Source: Unio delphinus (taxonomy: Eukaryota > Mollusca > Bivalvia > Unionida > Unionidae). From it: DNA of 64,000 nt. The stretch covers positions 5,011,501 through 5,075,500 of the forward strand of contig JAQISU010000118.1 in the NCBI GenBank assembly GCA_029339505.1, in the 5' to 3' direction. The notes under the pieces are model-generated. The model was not told where the DNA came from and did not search any database. It saw nothing but the letters and a program-made list of their open reading frames with translations. The translations under genes were made by a program, and so were the position numbers. Position 1 is the first letter of the stretch; each line of letters opens with the position of its first letter. Of the stretch, positions 11,202-22,200 are shown one piece after another.

Positions 11202-11440
11202 TCCCTTTCTTACTTTAAATCTGATATCTATTGACACCTCTCACTAGCTCTCTGAGTATATTCCATACTTGTAATCTGATATGTATATATACCTCACTCT
11301 CCCTGTTTCAGTATATTCCATACTTGTAATCTGATATGTACATATACCTCACTCTCACTGTTTCAGTATATTCCATACTTGTAATCTGATATGTATATAA
11401 ACCTCACTCTCCGTTTCAGTATATTCCATACTTGTAATAT
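11202..11440. repeat. Minisatellite, 55-bp unit
   Basis: About four copies of a unit with 'tatattccatacttgtaat' and 'ctgatatgtatatatacctc'. The first copy, next to the CT tract, is the most diverged. Confidence 0.88.
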
Positions 11441-11779
11441 GGTGCTGACTTGTTTAATACTATACTTTAACAATGGTCTGAAATTTTAAAGAAAATATTA
11501 AATGTTTCCTGAATTGAAGCTAAAAATAGATACACTTTATACTTATTGTGATTATTGTTAAATTAAAATTTTTCCAAGTGTACCAATTTGTATGAACTTC
11601 ATGTTTGCAACAAACCAAGAACTGGAGACCCAAATCAGTGTGAGATTGCTCACCCGACTTAATCTTCCTGAGGGCCAAATGCAAGAGCTGTTGGCCAAAT
11701 ATAAGAGCTGTTGGCCATAAAAGAAAATCTGGCTTTGGACCGTATGAAAAAAAAACTATTTTAAAAGTTTCTTTAGTTT

Positions 11780-12640
11780 TTCAAGGTTCATCCAAATTTT
11801 ATGAGGCATTAACATTATTTTATCTAATGCTGATAGGCCACTATGCCAGGACAAAAGCTGGTCAAATTCTCTTGAGCATTTTGTTTTTGATACATGCCTC
11901 TAATTTTAATAAAGACAGTCATATATGGGGGTAAATCGGCATTATGCCATAGATGTGAAATACCTTTAAACTAGAATGCTTTCAGTCAAATTTGGTCAAA
12001 TTCTGTTAAAGAACCTTTCAGAAGATAATAATTTTTAAAATATTTAGAGTAGCCATATTTGACAGCAGATTTGCATAATAACATTAAAGCCCATATGCCA
12101 ATATGCTTACTGTAAAAAGTTGGTCAAGCTCTGTTGACAGGCTGTAGATGAGAGCATTTTTTTAAAGTTTTAATATTATTTTAGTAATGGTGGACATATC
12201 AGACTGCATATCAACATCATCTATCAACAAATGAAAAATCTCTAGGCCATGATGTTTTTTCAATTTTGAACAAATTCTGATGAGCTGCATTTTTTTTTAA
12301 AAAGGCTTTATAATGATTTCTAATTTTAAGTATTTAAGCCAAAATTTGATGGCAGATTGACATTAATTTCAAAGCCATCCAAGATAAGAGACATTCTGTC
12401 AGATTGGGTCACATTTTCTGGAGCATGTTTTGTATAAAAAAAATATGTTCAATGGTTCTTCCATATTTTGGCAAAATGTGAAGGCTTGTAGACTGGCATA
12501 ATAAAAAAAAATTCAAGTCCTCCAAGCCAAGATGCTTGTTGCCAACTTTGGTCAAATTCTGTTGAGCAATTTCAGGCAGGTGTGTCTTTTGATCTGTACA
12601 TGTGTGTATCCTGAGAGAGATACATGTAGAAGTAATTGAA
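11780..12640. repeat. Degenerate tandem repeat, period about 130-150 bp
   Basis: Six old copies marked by variants of 'ggtcaaattctgttgagca' near 11862, 11993, 12122, 12270, 12407 and 12551. Each is followed by a T-rich stretch and a phrase like 'gccatatttgacagcag' and 'attaatttcaaagccat'. The same phrases recur at 48490-48940, so the unit is dispersed as well as tandem. It has no open frame and no terminal repeats that I can see; its class is unknown. Confidence 0.65.
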
Positions 12641-13878
12641 TCCAGCCCTGGGGGCCACATCCAAGATCCAAAACCCTTCATTGTCTTCTATTCGTCATCT
12701 TTGAATACACCAAATATGACCACCCTCCCTCAAATTATTTTCTCTAATTATGAATTAATCTAGAAACAATACAGACTGATAAGAATGACCTGTCCATTTG
12801 TCTTTGCAATAGCTTTGCAATCAAGGCCTTTAAAAACAATGTATAATGGTGTGCAAGCATCAAACATGCTGGAAGCAAATGAAGAGTTCCTTCAAATAAC
12901 ATATATAAGGCCCATATTCTGTAACAACTATTTGTCCAGTGGACCCTGGCCATTTTAAATATTCCAATGGACAGGTATTTCCTGTTAATGTATACATACT
13001 GGTTAAAATGGAAGGGCTATTTGTACAAAGAAAAGGTCATCAAAGATGACCGCTGTCAATATTAATAATAACTGGGGATGTAGTACTCTACAATGAAAAA
13101 TTGTTTCAACATTATTCAGTTAAAGGCAGACAAAGGTCATTTATAAAACTCACAAAGACCATTATGTCTTCTTATTCACATTACATTGGATTAACGCAAG
13201 GGATACAATTCTCTTAAAAGCATTATTCAGAATTTTATTTGTTTAGCAGTAATAAAAATAATGCATGAAGATCAACATAATTCCAAAAAACTGAAAAATA
13301 CTGGTCAAATATACTGAACAGTTTTAGAAGAGAAATACAATAAAAGAGTACCGATTCTTCAATTTGGGATTAGGTACTGGACTGATATATTTACTGCCAG
13401 CCTTGATACCATGGTGCTAACACAATTATGTCTTGAAAAATAATGATTAGACAGTTCTTGAGCAAAAGGTCGTACATTTTTGCAGCTACATTTAATATAA
13501 AACCAGTATAATTTGAACAAAAATTACATTCCTTTTTTCTTGAATACTAAATTAAAAATATTGCTGCAATCTGAGTTAGCATTTACTTGAGGGGTTATTT
13601 AATTATTTATTTTCTTTCTACTGTGATCGGTTCCATAGAGGCTAAGCATGGTCGTCAAACTAGAAATCCTTGACGCAAGGTTGCTTTCTGTGACACCTTC
13701 TTACAATATTGCTAGAGTTACATTTTATATAATTTTGGAACATGTGTCATTTTTTTCCTGTAATCTATCAGTAATTTGTGTGGCTGTTTCATCTTATGTC
13801 AGTACATAGTGTTCTGATTTGTCTGTTAATTTTTGCAACTTTTTCTTGTTTCATTTCCTTTATATTCCCATTAATACT
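12641..13878. other. About 1.2 kb with no feature seen
   Basis: AT-rich intron sequence with no exon on either strand that joins the CH gene frame, no array and no element that I recognise. Confidence 0.5.
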
Positions 13879-14143
13879 TGAAAAAAAATACTTGATCGAG
13901 TGGAAATAATGAGTGTGTGTGTTGAAAAAAAAAATACTTGATCGAGTGGAAATAATGAGTGTGTGTGTTGAAAAAAAATACTTGATCGAGTGGAAATAAT
14001 GAGTGTGTGTGTTTAAAAAAAATACTTGATCGAGTGGAAATAATGAGTGTGTGTGTTGAAAAAAAATACTTGATCGAGTGGAAATAATGAGTGTGTGTGT
14101 TGAAAAAAAATACTTGATCGAGTGGAAATAACGAGTGTGTGTG
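13879..14143. repeat. Minisatellite, about 43-bp unit
   Basis: Six copies of 'tacttgatcgagtggaaata' followed by 'atgagtgtgtgtgttg' and a run of A residues whose length varies from copy to copy. Confidence 0.94.
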
Positions 14144-14384
14144 TGATTTTAGTGAAGCTTTAATAATTTTTCAGTCACGTAGACATGCAGCATAATGTCC
14201 TACCCAATCACATTATCCTGACACCAAACCAACCAGTCTTAACACTAACTTCTTAAAGCTGAGTGCCATCTGTACAGCTTCCAATATTGTGTCTTATGAA
14301 TGTAAAGTAGCAATTGTTTCTTTATAATGACCTTGTACAAGGGGAAAAGAAAAAGCTGAACTAAAATAAGATCCTTACATATAT

Positions 14385-14875
14385 CCTCGCTTATATGTTG
14401 AGTCTAACTGTAAATAACAAAGATCATGTTCTGTAGCAACATAATGCACCCACAGATAAGGGTCTAACCCTAACCCACAGATAAGGGTCTAACCCTAACC
14501 CACAGATGAAGGTCTAACCCTAACCCACAGATGAGGGTCTAACCCTAACCCACAGATAAGGGTCTAACCCTAACCCACAGATGAGGGTCAAACCCTAACC
14601 CACAGATGAGGGTCTAACCCTAACAAAACCCACAGATGAGAGTCTAACCCTAACCCACAGACGAGGGTCTAATCCTAACCCACAGATGAGGGTCTAACCC
14701 TAACCCACAGATGAGGGTCTAACCCTAACCCACAGATGAGGGTCTTTGCTGTTTGCTCTACTGACTACTGCCATACAAAAATTGCAAAGACCAAGATTAG
14801 CTGATGCAATATACAAAGAATAATCTAGGTCTGTACTGTTTCTCATAAGCTATCAGTACCCGTTATGTGGTACAT
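14385..14875 (+). mobile_element. Palindromic MITE family, copy 2, with an internal minisatellite
   Basis: The left arm ('cctcgcttatatgttgag', 'tctaactgtaaataac', 'aaagatcatgttctgtag') and the right arm ('gaccaagattagctgatg', 'ctaggtctgtactgtttc') belong to the palindromic family. Between them is a tandem array at 14447-14743. The array unit contains 'cagatgagggtctaaccc', matching the 'agatcagggtctatgtt' segment of non-expanded copies. The array has therefore grown from inside the element. Confidence 0.7.
14447..14743. repeat. Minisatellite, about 25-bp unit, inside MITE copy 2
   Basis: About 11 copies of 'cccacagatgagggtctaac' + 'cctaa'. The junction of adjacent units makes 'ctaaccctaaccc', which mimics one and a half telomere repeats, but the unit as a whole is not telomeric. 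A 4-5 bp slip ('taacaaaacccacag') occurs near 14622. Confidence 0.93.
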
Positions 14876-15314
14876 GGCCTACAAATACACTGGCATTCTA
14901 TAAATACCATATTTGTATAATATGGAATGATGGCATGTGAACCAAACCAAATCCATAATGAACGAAATAAAAATATTTTGCTCATCTATTTTTCATGCAT
15001 TTGATAAGGTCATCAACTTTTGAAATATCGTCTGCCAACGATGGTGACAATATATTGTGCCATATTGACAAGTTAAAGAACAAAACTCTAGGGCCATTTG
15101 ATGTACTATGATCTAATGTATATGTTCCCTTGAAAGTTCACTTTAAAATGTTAAATATAATAACCAAAACTGTAAATATACCTGGTCATTATTTTAGAAT
15201 GCTACAAGTTACCCTCAATAAAGTAAAGCATGTAAGTTGGATAAACCTTAACCCCTACCTCAGTTTATTCGGGTCTTTCACATTTATAATGCAGAATCAA
15301 CCAAGAGCTTGCCA
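14876..15314. other. About 440 bp with no feature seen
   Basis: AT-rich intron sequence; no exon or element recognised. Confidence 0.45.
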
Positions 15315-15690
15315 TACCTAAGATTGCCATTGCCATACCCAAAATTGCCATTGCCATACCCAAGATTGCCATTGCAATACCCAAGATTGCCATTGCCATA
15401 CCCTAGATTGCCATTGCCATACCCAAGATTGCCATTGCCATACCCAAGATTGCCATTGCCATACCCAAAATTGCCATTGCCATACCCAAGATTGCCATTG
15501 CCATACCCAAGATTGCCATTGCCATACCCTAGCCAAGATTGCCATTGCCATACCCTAGATTGCCATTGCCATACCCAAGATTGCCATTGCCATACCCAAG
15601 ATTGCCATTGCCATACCCAAGATTGCCATTGCCATACCCAAGATTGCCATTGCCATACCCAAAATTGCCATTGCCATACCCTAGATTGCA
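15315..15690. repeat. Minisatellite, 21-bp unit, open in several frames
   Basis: About 18 copies of 'aagattgccattgccatacc' + 'c'. Because 21 is a multiple of three and the unit lacks stops, both strands are open: plus strand heptads such as LPLPYPR and minus strand heptads such as VWQWQSW. A short slip at about 15530 ('tagccaagatt') shifts the frame, and both strands then reopen in other frames. This is the signature of a passive array, not a coding exon. Confidence 0.95.
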
Positions 15691-16609
15691 ATATACAGTA
15701 CAAGATGGTTGTCATAGAACTAACTTAATATCCACCAATAAGTGGAGAAAACTTCAGCGATTAAACTAAGAATCCCTTCAAACTTACAATTGTTCTTGCC
15801 TATTTCTATGAACCCTGAAAAGTACATGTTTAAATCATACTGTCAGGATCTAGCAGTCTTACTGTGATGAGGTCAATGATTGTTATAAATATTTATGGTG
15901 CCAACTCATGAGGGAAAATGTATATTTGTTAAATCATTGGGTATTTATTTACAGATCATAAGCACCTGCTTGAAATGGCCACTAATAGAAATACCTATGG
16001 CTGAATAATGCCATTAAAATCGACTATAAATTTAAGACAAACATGACATCTGAGATATAATCTAATTATCATATAAGTCCACTTCTTGTAAGGGCTTTAA
16101 ATATTTTAAATAAAAAATAAAAAATTGTAGCTAATGCAATACTTTTCACAAAAGTTTAAAAGGAAACTAAATTTTAAATTTATTATTTGCACATACATAT
16201 TATGATGCAATATTAAAGTCAGTTATGGAATACAAAATATTTAGAAATGCTAATTGCATATATTTACAAAGTCATTGATCCATACTGGCAAGAGGAGATG
16301 CTAAATTCTATATGCCCCATGCCAACTTCCAAAATCTTATTGGGCTGCCAAATGATTATAAATAAAATTATTTTATTATATCACTTACTGGGATTTTATT
16401 AATGGAAGAAAAACTCCATCAGAAATTTTCTCCACAAAATATATATTTATTTTGGATGCTTCTTTGTGCAAATATATTAACAATGTCACACTTTACAAAT
16501 GATTTTACATTTAATCACCATGAATAAATAAAAAATGTCTACAACAGAAATTTAATATGTCAAAGTAAACAACTAAAAAAGATCAAAATAATCCTTTGGA
16601 CCTACACTG
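15691..16609. other. About 920 bp with no feature seen
   Basis: AT-rich intron sequence; no exon, array or element recognised. Confidence 0.5.
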
Positions 16610-17278
16610 GTATATACATATATATTAACAATGTCACACTTTACACTGGTATTATATTAACAATGTCACACTTTACACTGGTATTATATTAACAATGTCA
16701 CACTTTACACTGGTATTATATTAACAATGTCACACTTTACACTGGTATTATATTAACAATGTCACACTTTACACTGGTATATACATATATTCACAATGTC
16801 ACACTTTACACTGATATTATATTAACAATGTCACACTTTACACTGATATTATATTAACAATGTCACACTTTACACTGGTATTATATTAACAATGTCACAC
16901 TTTACACTGGTATATTAACAATGTCACACTTTACACTGGTATATACATATATTCACAATGTCACACTTTACACTGATATTATATTAACAATGTCACACTT
17001 TACACTGATATTATATTAACAATGTCACACTTTACACTGGTATTATATTAACAATGTCACACTTTACACTGGTATATTAACAATGTCACACTTTACACTG
17101 GTATATACATATATTAACAATGTCACACTTTACACTGGTATATACATATATATTAACAATGTCACACTTTACACTGGTATTATATTAACAATGTCACACT
17201 TTACACTGGTATTATATTAATAATGTCACACTTTACACTGGTATTATATTAATAATGTCACACTTTACACTGGTATAT
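16610..17278. repeat. Minisatellite, about 32-bp unit
   Basis: About 20 copies of 'aacaatgtcacactttacac' followed by 'tggtattatatt', with a variant spacer 'tggtatatacatatatt'. A block holding the variants 'attcacaatg' and 'actgatatt' appears twice (about 16790-16920 and 16950-17080), so part of the array was copied as a unit. Confidence 0.95.
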
Positions 17279-17802
17279 ATATTTGACTTTCCTGTACCAA
17301 TATGATTTTTGTATGTATTTGAATTTCCTGTACCAATATCATATGTGTGTATTTTTTATTCTTCTGCAGCTGTTAAATATGCTTACCAAAATTTGTCATA
17401 AGGGCCTGGATAGCTATGCATTGGCACAATTGTTTTACACATCTCTGATCCCAGGTTTTATTCCCTGACCCAGCATGTGTGAGGTTTTAGCAGTCAACAT
17501 ACATCATGACTTGTGGCTTCAGAAGCAAATAATACTAAACATAATACACCCACTGTACTCTTACAAAATCAAATTCTGGGTAAATTTCATAAAGCTAAAA
17601 CTCATCATAACAAACAAAGATTGATGATGTCATAAACATTATTGATGATGTCATAAACAAAGATCGATGATGTCATAAACATTATTCCATTACATGTATG
17701 TATATACTATAAGAATGTTATACATGTTTATAATGCCTGGTGGTAGATTTGGAGTAAATCTTGATGTTTCAGGAAAATTTTTCAGAGAGTGCATCAGGCA
17801 TA
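17279..17802. repeat. Mostly unique DNA with a short 'attgatgatgtcataaaca' tandem block
   Basis: At 17621-17690 there are three copies of a roughly 19-21 bp unit. The rest is unremarkable; the 61-codon ORF at 17283-17468 begins in array edge and has no family signal. Confidence 0.55.
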
Positions 17803-17928
17803 GGTCTTTTAATCAGACATGCTGGATTAATTAATAATAGATCCAGATGTGTCAGAACATTATGCAACAGTATGTCTGGGTCTGCGCATCCTGCAGTTGA
17901 ATCTTACTTGTAATCAAGTACAGATCAT
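17803..17928. mobile_element. Palindromic MITE family, fragment (one arm)
   Basis: Shares 'agatccagatgtgtcaga', 'cattatgcaacagtatg', 'tctgggtctgcgcatcc' and the inverted terminus 'gttgaatcttacttgtaa' with other copies, but the opposite arm is missing or too diverged to see. Confidence 0.55.
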
Positions 17929-18001
17929 AAATGAAAGAACTTGGTGTAAAATCTTCTTTAAAAAAAAAGAACTAAAAAAAATCTCCACTCTGTGGTGATT
18001 C

Positions 18002-18523
18002 CTAAAATATTGTTGGTTTCCACAACCCTAAAATATTGTTTTGTTTCCCCAACCTTAAATTATTGTTTGGTTTCCCCAACCATTTAGTTTCCTCAACTTA
18101 TAGTTGGTAGGACGACACTAGCAGGAGAGTTTTTGTTCTTTAACACAATTTTAAACTTTTGACATTAGCAATTAGGCAAAATAAAAGCATTCTCATAAGT
18201 TATAAGTAGGGGTTTCAACTGTTACAGTAGTAATTTTGATGGGACAGTCAAAAGACAGCAATGAACTTTTAATGGGTGGCCATTTGTAAATGTCATGAAT
18301 AGATGCAGTTATAAAAAAATGCATTTTATACAAATTACACCATACAGAATGTTTAACTGATTTTCATTTCAACAAGCCATTCTTACATATATTCTAATCA
18401 ATAGAAAGATAAATACCAGACAAATGTATTGTTCCTTCTCATAGAAAGATAAATACCAGACAAATGTATTCTTCCTTCTCATAGAAAGATAAATACCAGA
18501 CAAATGTATTCTTCCTTCTCATA
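18002..18523. repeat. Short tandem blocks (27 bp x3; 40 bp x3)
   Basis: At 18002-18083 there are three copies of a unit with 'cctaaaatattgtttggttt'. At 18400-18523 there are three copies of 'atagaaagataaataccaga' followed by 'caaatgtattcttccttctc'. Between them the DNA is AT-rich and featureless. Confidence 0.8.
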
Positions 18524-19212
18524 CTAGTATTCAATATTAAGAGATAGATCAACCATTGTAAGAACACGCAGCAAAACGGAAATCAGCCATATTAAAACAG
18601 TTCTTAATCATAGATTTTAATTGCCAGTTCCTTGTTGACTCAACTGAGTTCACATTAATGATTTATGTACCTGATTTATTGATGTTCTCATTTACAAGCA
18701 CTGAATTATACATGAAAACCATAAAACAATATGGTATTCCAGTCTCATGTATCTACAGGTAAGCCTGCTAAGGCACTATAAATCAAAACTATATATCTAT
18801 TGTCAGTCAGATGGAACAGGTAGACAAATGAATATTGCTTTGATAGGACACATAGGTATCACACACAAAACCCTGACCTCTTTGGAATGGTCTGCTTCTC
18901 CTTCACAGCACTACTGTGAAATCAGAAATATTCATGCATGATTCAATTTCAATTTTGTCATGGGAAACAAATGGATCATTTTGTTGAGATTGGATCTTAA
19001 TATCAACAGTATGACTTGATAAATTTCATTCCCAAGAAAATTATTTTACTCACAAAGTTTATCTACATGATATTACTTGGACCAACATACATGTATGTAC
19101 AATTAATTCCCAATCATCGACCAGACTCACAAATTAAGATGCTGAAAGCAATGTCCAAACAAACCAAAGACATAAAATGGAAATTTCACCAAGGAAATCA
19201 TGACCTTTGCTG
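18524..19212. other. About 690 bp with no feature seen
   Basis: AT-rich intron sequence. The two small plus-strand ORFs at 18747-18941 and 19016-19216 have no recognisable domain and no supporting splice or start context. Confidence 0.45.
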
Positions 19213-19778
19213 TTAGCAATTTGACTCAACTTATAAGCGAGTATATACAATACCTATGAAAAATAGACAACTTATAAGCGAGTATATACAATACCTATGA
19301 AAAATAGACAACTTATAAGCAAGTATATACAATACCTATGAAAAATAGACAACTTATAAGCAAGTATATACAATACCTATGAAAAATAGACAACTTATAA
19401 GCGAGTATATACAATACCTATGAAAAATAGACAACTTATAAGCAAGTATATACAATACCTATGAAAAATAGACAACTTATAAGCGAGTATATACAATACC
19501 TATGAAAAATAGACAACTTATAAGCGAGTATATACAATACCTATGAAAATAGACAACTTATAAGCGAGTATATACAATACCTATGAAAAATAGACAACTT
19601 ATAAGCAAGTATATACAATACCTATGAAAAATAGAAAACTTATAAGCAAGTATATACAATACCTATGAAAAATAGACAACTTATAAGCAAGTATATACAA
19701 TACCTATGAAAAATAGACAACTTATAAGCGAGTATATACAATACCTATGAAAAATAGACAACTTATAAGCAAGTATAT
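19213..19778. repeat. Minisatellite, about 41-bp unit, derived from a MITE terminus
   Basis: About 13 copies of 'acttataagcgagtatatac' followed by 'aatacctatgaaaaatagaca'. The first copy is preceded by 'gcaatttgactca', so the left edge reads as the right-hand terminus of the palindromic MITE family (GAC-TCAACTTATAAGCGAGTATA) and the array repeats that terminus plus flanking DNA. The array is interrupted at 19779 by the candidate LTR and a last partial unit follows at 20573. Confidence 0.9.
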
Positions 19779-20572
19779 TGTTACATATATTTGATTTAAG
19801 TCATTTATTTTTATTTTAATTGTTTGTCAGATTCAAATTTGACATTTTAAGTTTAAGATTCATTCATTGGGAGATATTTTTTTTTAAAAAGTGGGATGAC
19901 TTGTACTTTACTAATAAACACCAGATGTTGACCTCATTTCTGACCTGGCTTCAGAGTTGTAAACAAGCTTTTAAAATAATTGGTTGATTCCAAGGACATT
20001 ATGGAGCTTTGTTATAAACATCTTTCTATTTTTAGTACTTGAGAGTAAAAATAATTCTCATCTGGGTCATACGGTGTGTACGAGATTTTTTGAACATAAA
20101 TTTGTTCTAAAGATTCTAGAAGATCATGTGACCCCTTCCTTGTTTACGTAAAAACAGGTATATAAATGATGTTTTAGAGCGAACTATTTAAAAGAAGTTG
20201 GGCTGTTAGAATATTAAGTTGTATTGTTTTGAGTTATTTTAAATTACCTTGTACTGGAAATTATTTCAATTCGTTTGGATCAAGAGGATTTATTTTGTTA
20301 TTTATCTGGAAAACAATTGTGCTCATTAAATTTCATAAGACCAGAACTGACTTCATCATGTTACATCGTCTTCCATCTTGGATGCTTCACTAAGATTCGA
20401 ACTGGGAATTATTAGGACATTTTATTACCAGGACTTCTGCAATTTCACTTGTTCATTATATTTTTTCTTTTCTGGAAAATATTTGTGCTCAATAAATTGT
20501 TTATTAAGTTTTAAAAGCTTGTTATTTTCACTCTTTCTATGTTACTGTTTATTCGAGCCTAAGCACGTAACA
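19779..20572 (+). mobile_element. Candidate solo LTR of an LTR retrotransposon
   Basis: A 794-bp insertion beginning TGTTAC and ending GTAACA, a 6-bp inverted repeat in the standard TG...CA arrangement. It carries a TATA-box-like 'aggtatataaatgatg' at about 20156-20171 and an AATAAA at about 20491-20496. It sits inside the 41-bp array: the left flank ends 'gtatat' and the right flank resumes 'atagacaatac', against 'gtatatacaatac' in an intact unit. This fits a 4-bp target duplication ('atat', now 'atag' on the right). No internal gag/pol domain is present, hence solo LTR. A different TG...CA insertion cannot be excluded. Confidence 0.6.
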
Positions 20573-20937
20573 ATAGACAATACAGTGTACCTATGAAAAA
20601 TAGAGAGTATTCTGGAACTTTATCTTGGAGATGGAGAAAGTAATATTGCTAATGGATGCATGAAATGTACATGTATCTCATGAACACTCTTAAACACAAC
20701 ATAAAATTAAACAATACAACTATTTCAAAGTTCCCTGAAGATGACTGCTGTATGTATAAATAATCCTAACTTTGAATAATTAAGTCTAAGTCAACAAGAA
20801 CCACTAGAACGTCACCTGTAGATTTCACTGGTGGTATTAATTCTGTCCAACTGATAGCGTTTTGACAGAAACTTATTTACAAACATTTGTTCTTGTTGAC
20901 TTGTGTCAACTCTTCAACAATGTCCCATTTGGGTTGT
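20573..20937. other. End of the 41-bp array, then unique DNA
   Basis: The first 45 bases are the remnant array unit ('acctatgaaaaatagagag'). The rest is unique AT-rich DNA without a recognised feature. Confidence 0.5.
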
Positions 20938-21451
20938 AAATTTCAGTAATATGGGATATATAACCAATTTCTGTAACATGGAATATAAATCAATTTCAAT
21001 AACATGGGATATAAACCAATTTCAATAACATGGGATATAAACCAATTTCAGTTACGTGGAATGTAAATAAATTTCAGTAACATGGGATGTAAATAAATTT
21101 CAGTAACATGGGATATAAACCAATTTCAATAACATGGGATATAAACCAATTTCAATAACATGGGATATAAACCAATTTCTGTAACATGGGATGTATACCA
21201 ATTTCAGTAACATGGGATCCAATTTCAATAACATGGGATATAAACCAATTTCTGTAACATGGGATGTATATATACCAATTTCAATAACATGGGATATAAA
21301 CCAATTTCTGTGACATGGGATATAAACCAATTTCAATAACATGGGATATAAACCAATTTCAATAACATGGGATATAAACCAATTTCTGTAACATGGGATG
21401 TATACCAATTTCAATAACATGGAATATAAACCAATTTCAATAACATGGGAT
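20938..21451. repeat. Minisatellite, 26-bp unit, left part
   Basis: About 19 copies of 'caatttcaataacatgggat' + 'ataaac' with frequent variants ('ctgtaacatgggatgtatac'). The array is interrupted by a LINE at 21452 and resumes at 22201. Confidence 0.95.
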
Positions 21452-22150
21452 AATCTTGAATTTAGACGCATCAGTTCCATTCATAAATATCGTTCAGTTG
21501 ATGCCACTAAAACACTTGTGTGTTCATTAGTACTTTCAAGACTGGACTATTGTAACTCAATTCTGTCTGGTTCGTCACAATATTTACTCCAGAAACTTCA
21601 AAAAGTTCAAAACACAGCTGCTCATATCTTCTTTAGAGTACCTCGATCAGAGCACACCTCACCACTGCTCTGTACCCTACATTAGCTATCAATTCGATAC
21701 AGAATCAAACACAAAATTTGTTCTCTGTGCAATGTTTTAGTGGCGGACTCCGGTCCAGCATGCCTGTCTGGCCTCACCCATGTGTGTACGCTGGCTGGAT
21801 CCTTACGCTCTTCTTCTGATAGTCGTGTACTTTGTTACCAAGGTGAGAGCAAGGTCATGTGGACAGTGTTCGTTTGCATGCTGGGGCCCAGTGACGTTGA
21901 GCAAATTGACCACTGAGGTTAGACACAAAGACACAGTGGTCCCTTTTAGGAGTGCTCTTAAGACTCACCTGTTTCGACTGCGGGGACAGACTTGGCAACC
22001 TAATGATGTTTTATATCTTATGTGTTTTCGGCATGTTTTTATGTTTCCAATTTCATTGTTTTTGTCATTTGTTGTTCTGTAGTGTAGTCATATCATTATT
22101 GATGGTGTAAAGCACTTAGAGCTTCAAAAGATTAGGTGCTAAACAAAATC

Positions 22151-22200
<50 letters not shown>
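21452..22200 (+). mobile_element. 5'-truncated LINE 3' end with (ATT)n tail
   Basis: The frame from 21450 encodes the characteristic C-terminal region of CR1/L2/jockey-type RT proteins: FRRISSIHKY, SVDATKTLVCSLVLSRLDYC, NSILSGSSQYLLQKLQKVQN. A stop (TAG) follows at about 21683 and frameshifts separate the rest, where 'ALKTHLFRLRGQ' marks the usual end of the ORF. The 3' region ends 'aagattaggtgctaaac' and a tail of about 17 ATT units. It is a different family from 6846-7925 but has the same tail type. It splits the 26-bp minisatellite: the left flank ends 'acatgggat' and the right flank resumes 'gtataccaatttcag', together making an intact variant unit. Confidence 0.88.

Noticed and set aside
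14447..14743. Interstitial telomere repeat
   Set aside because: Only 13 bp per unit look telomeric; the rest of the unit is MITE-derived.
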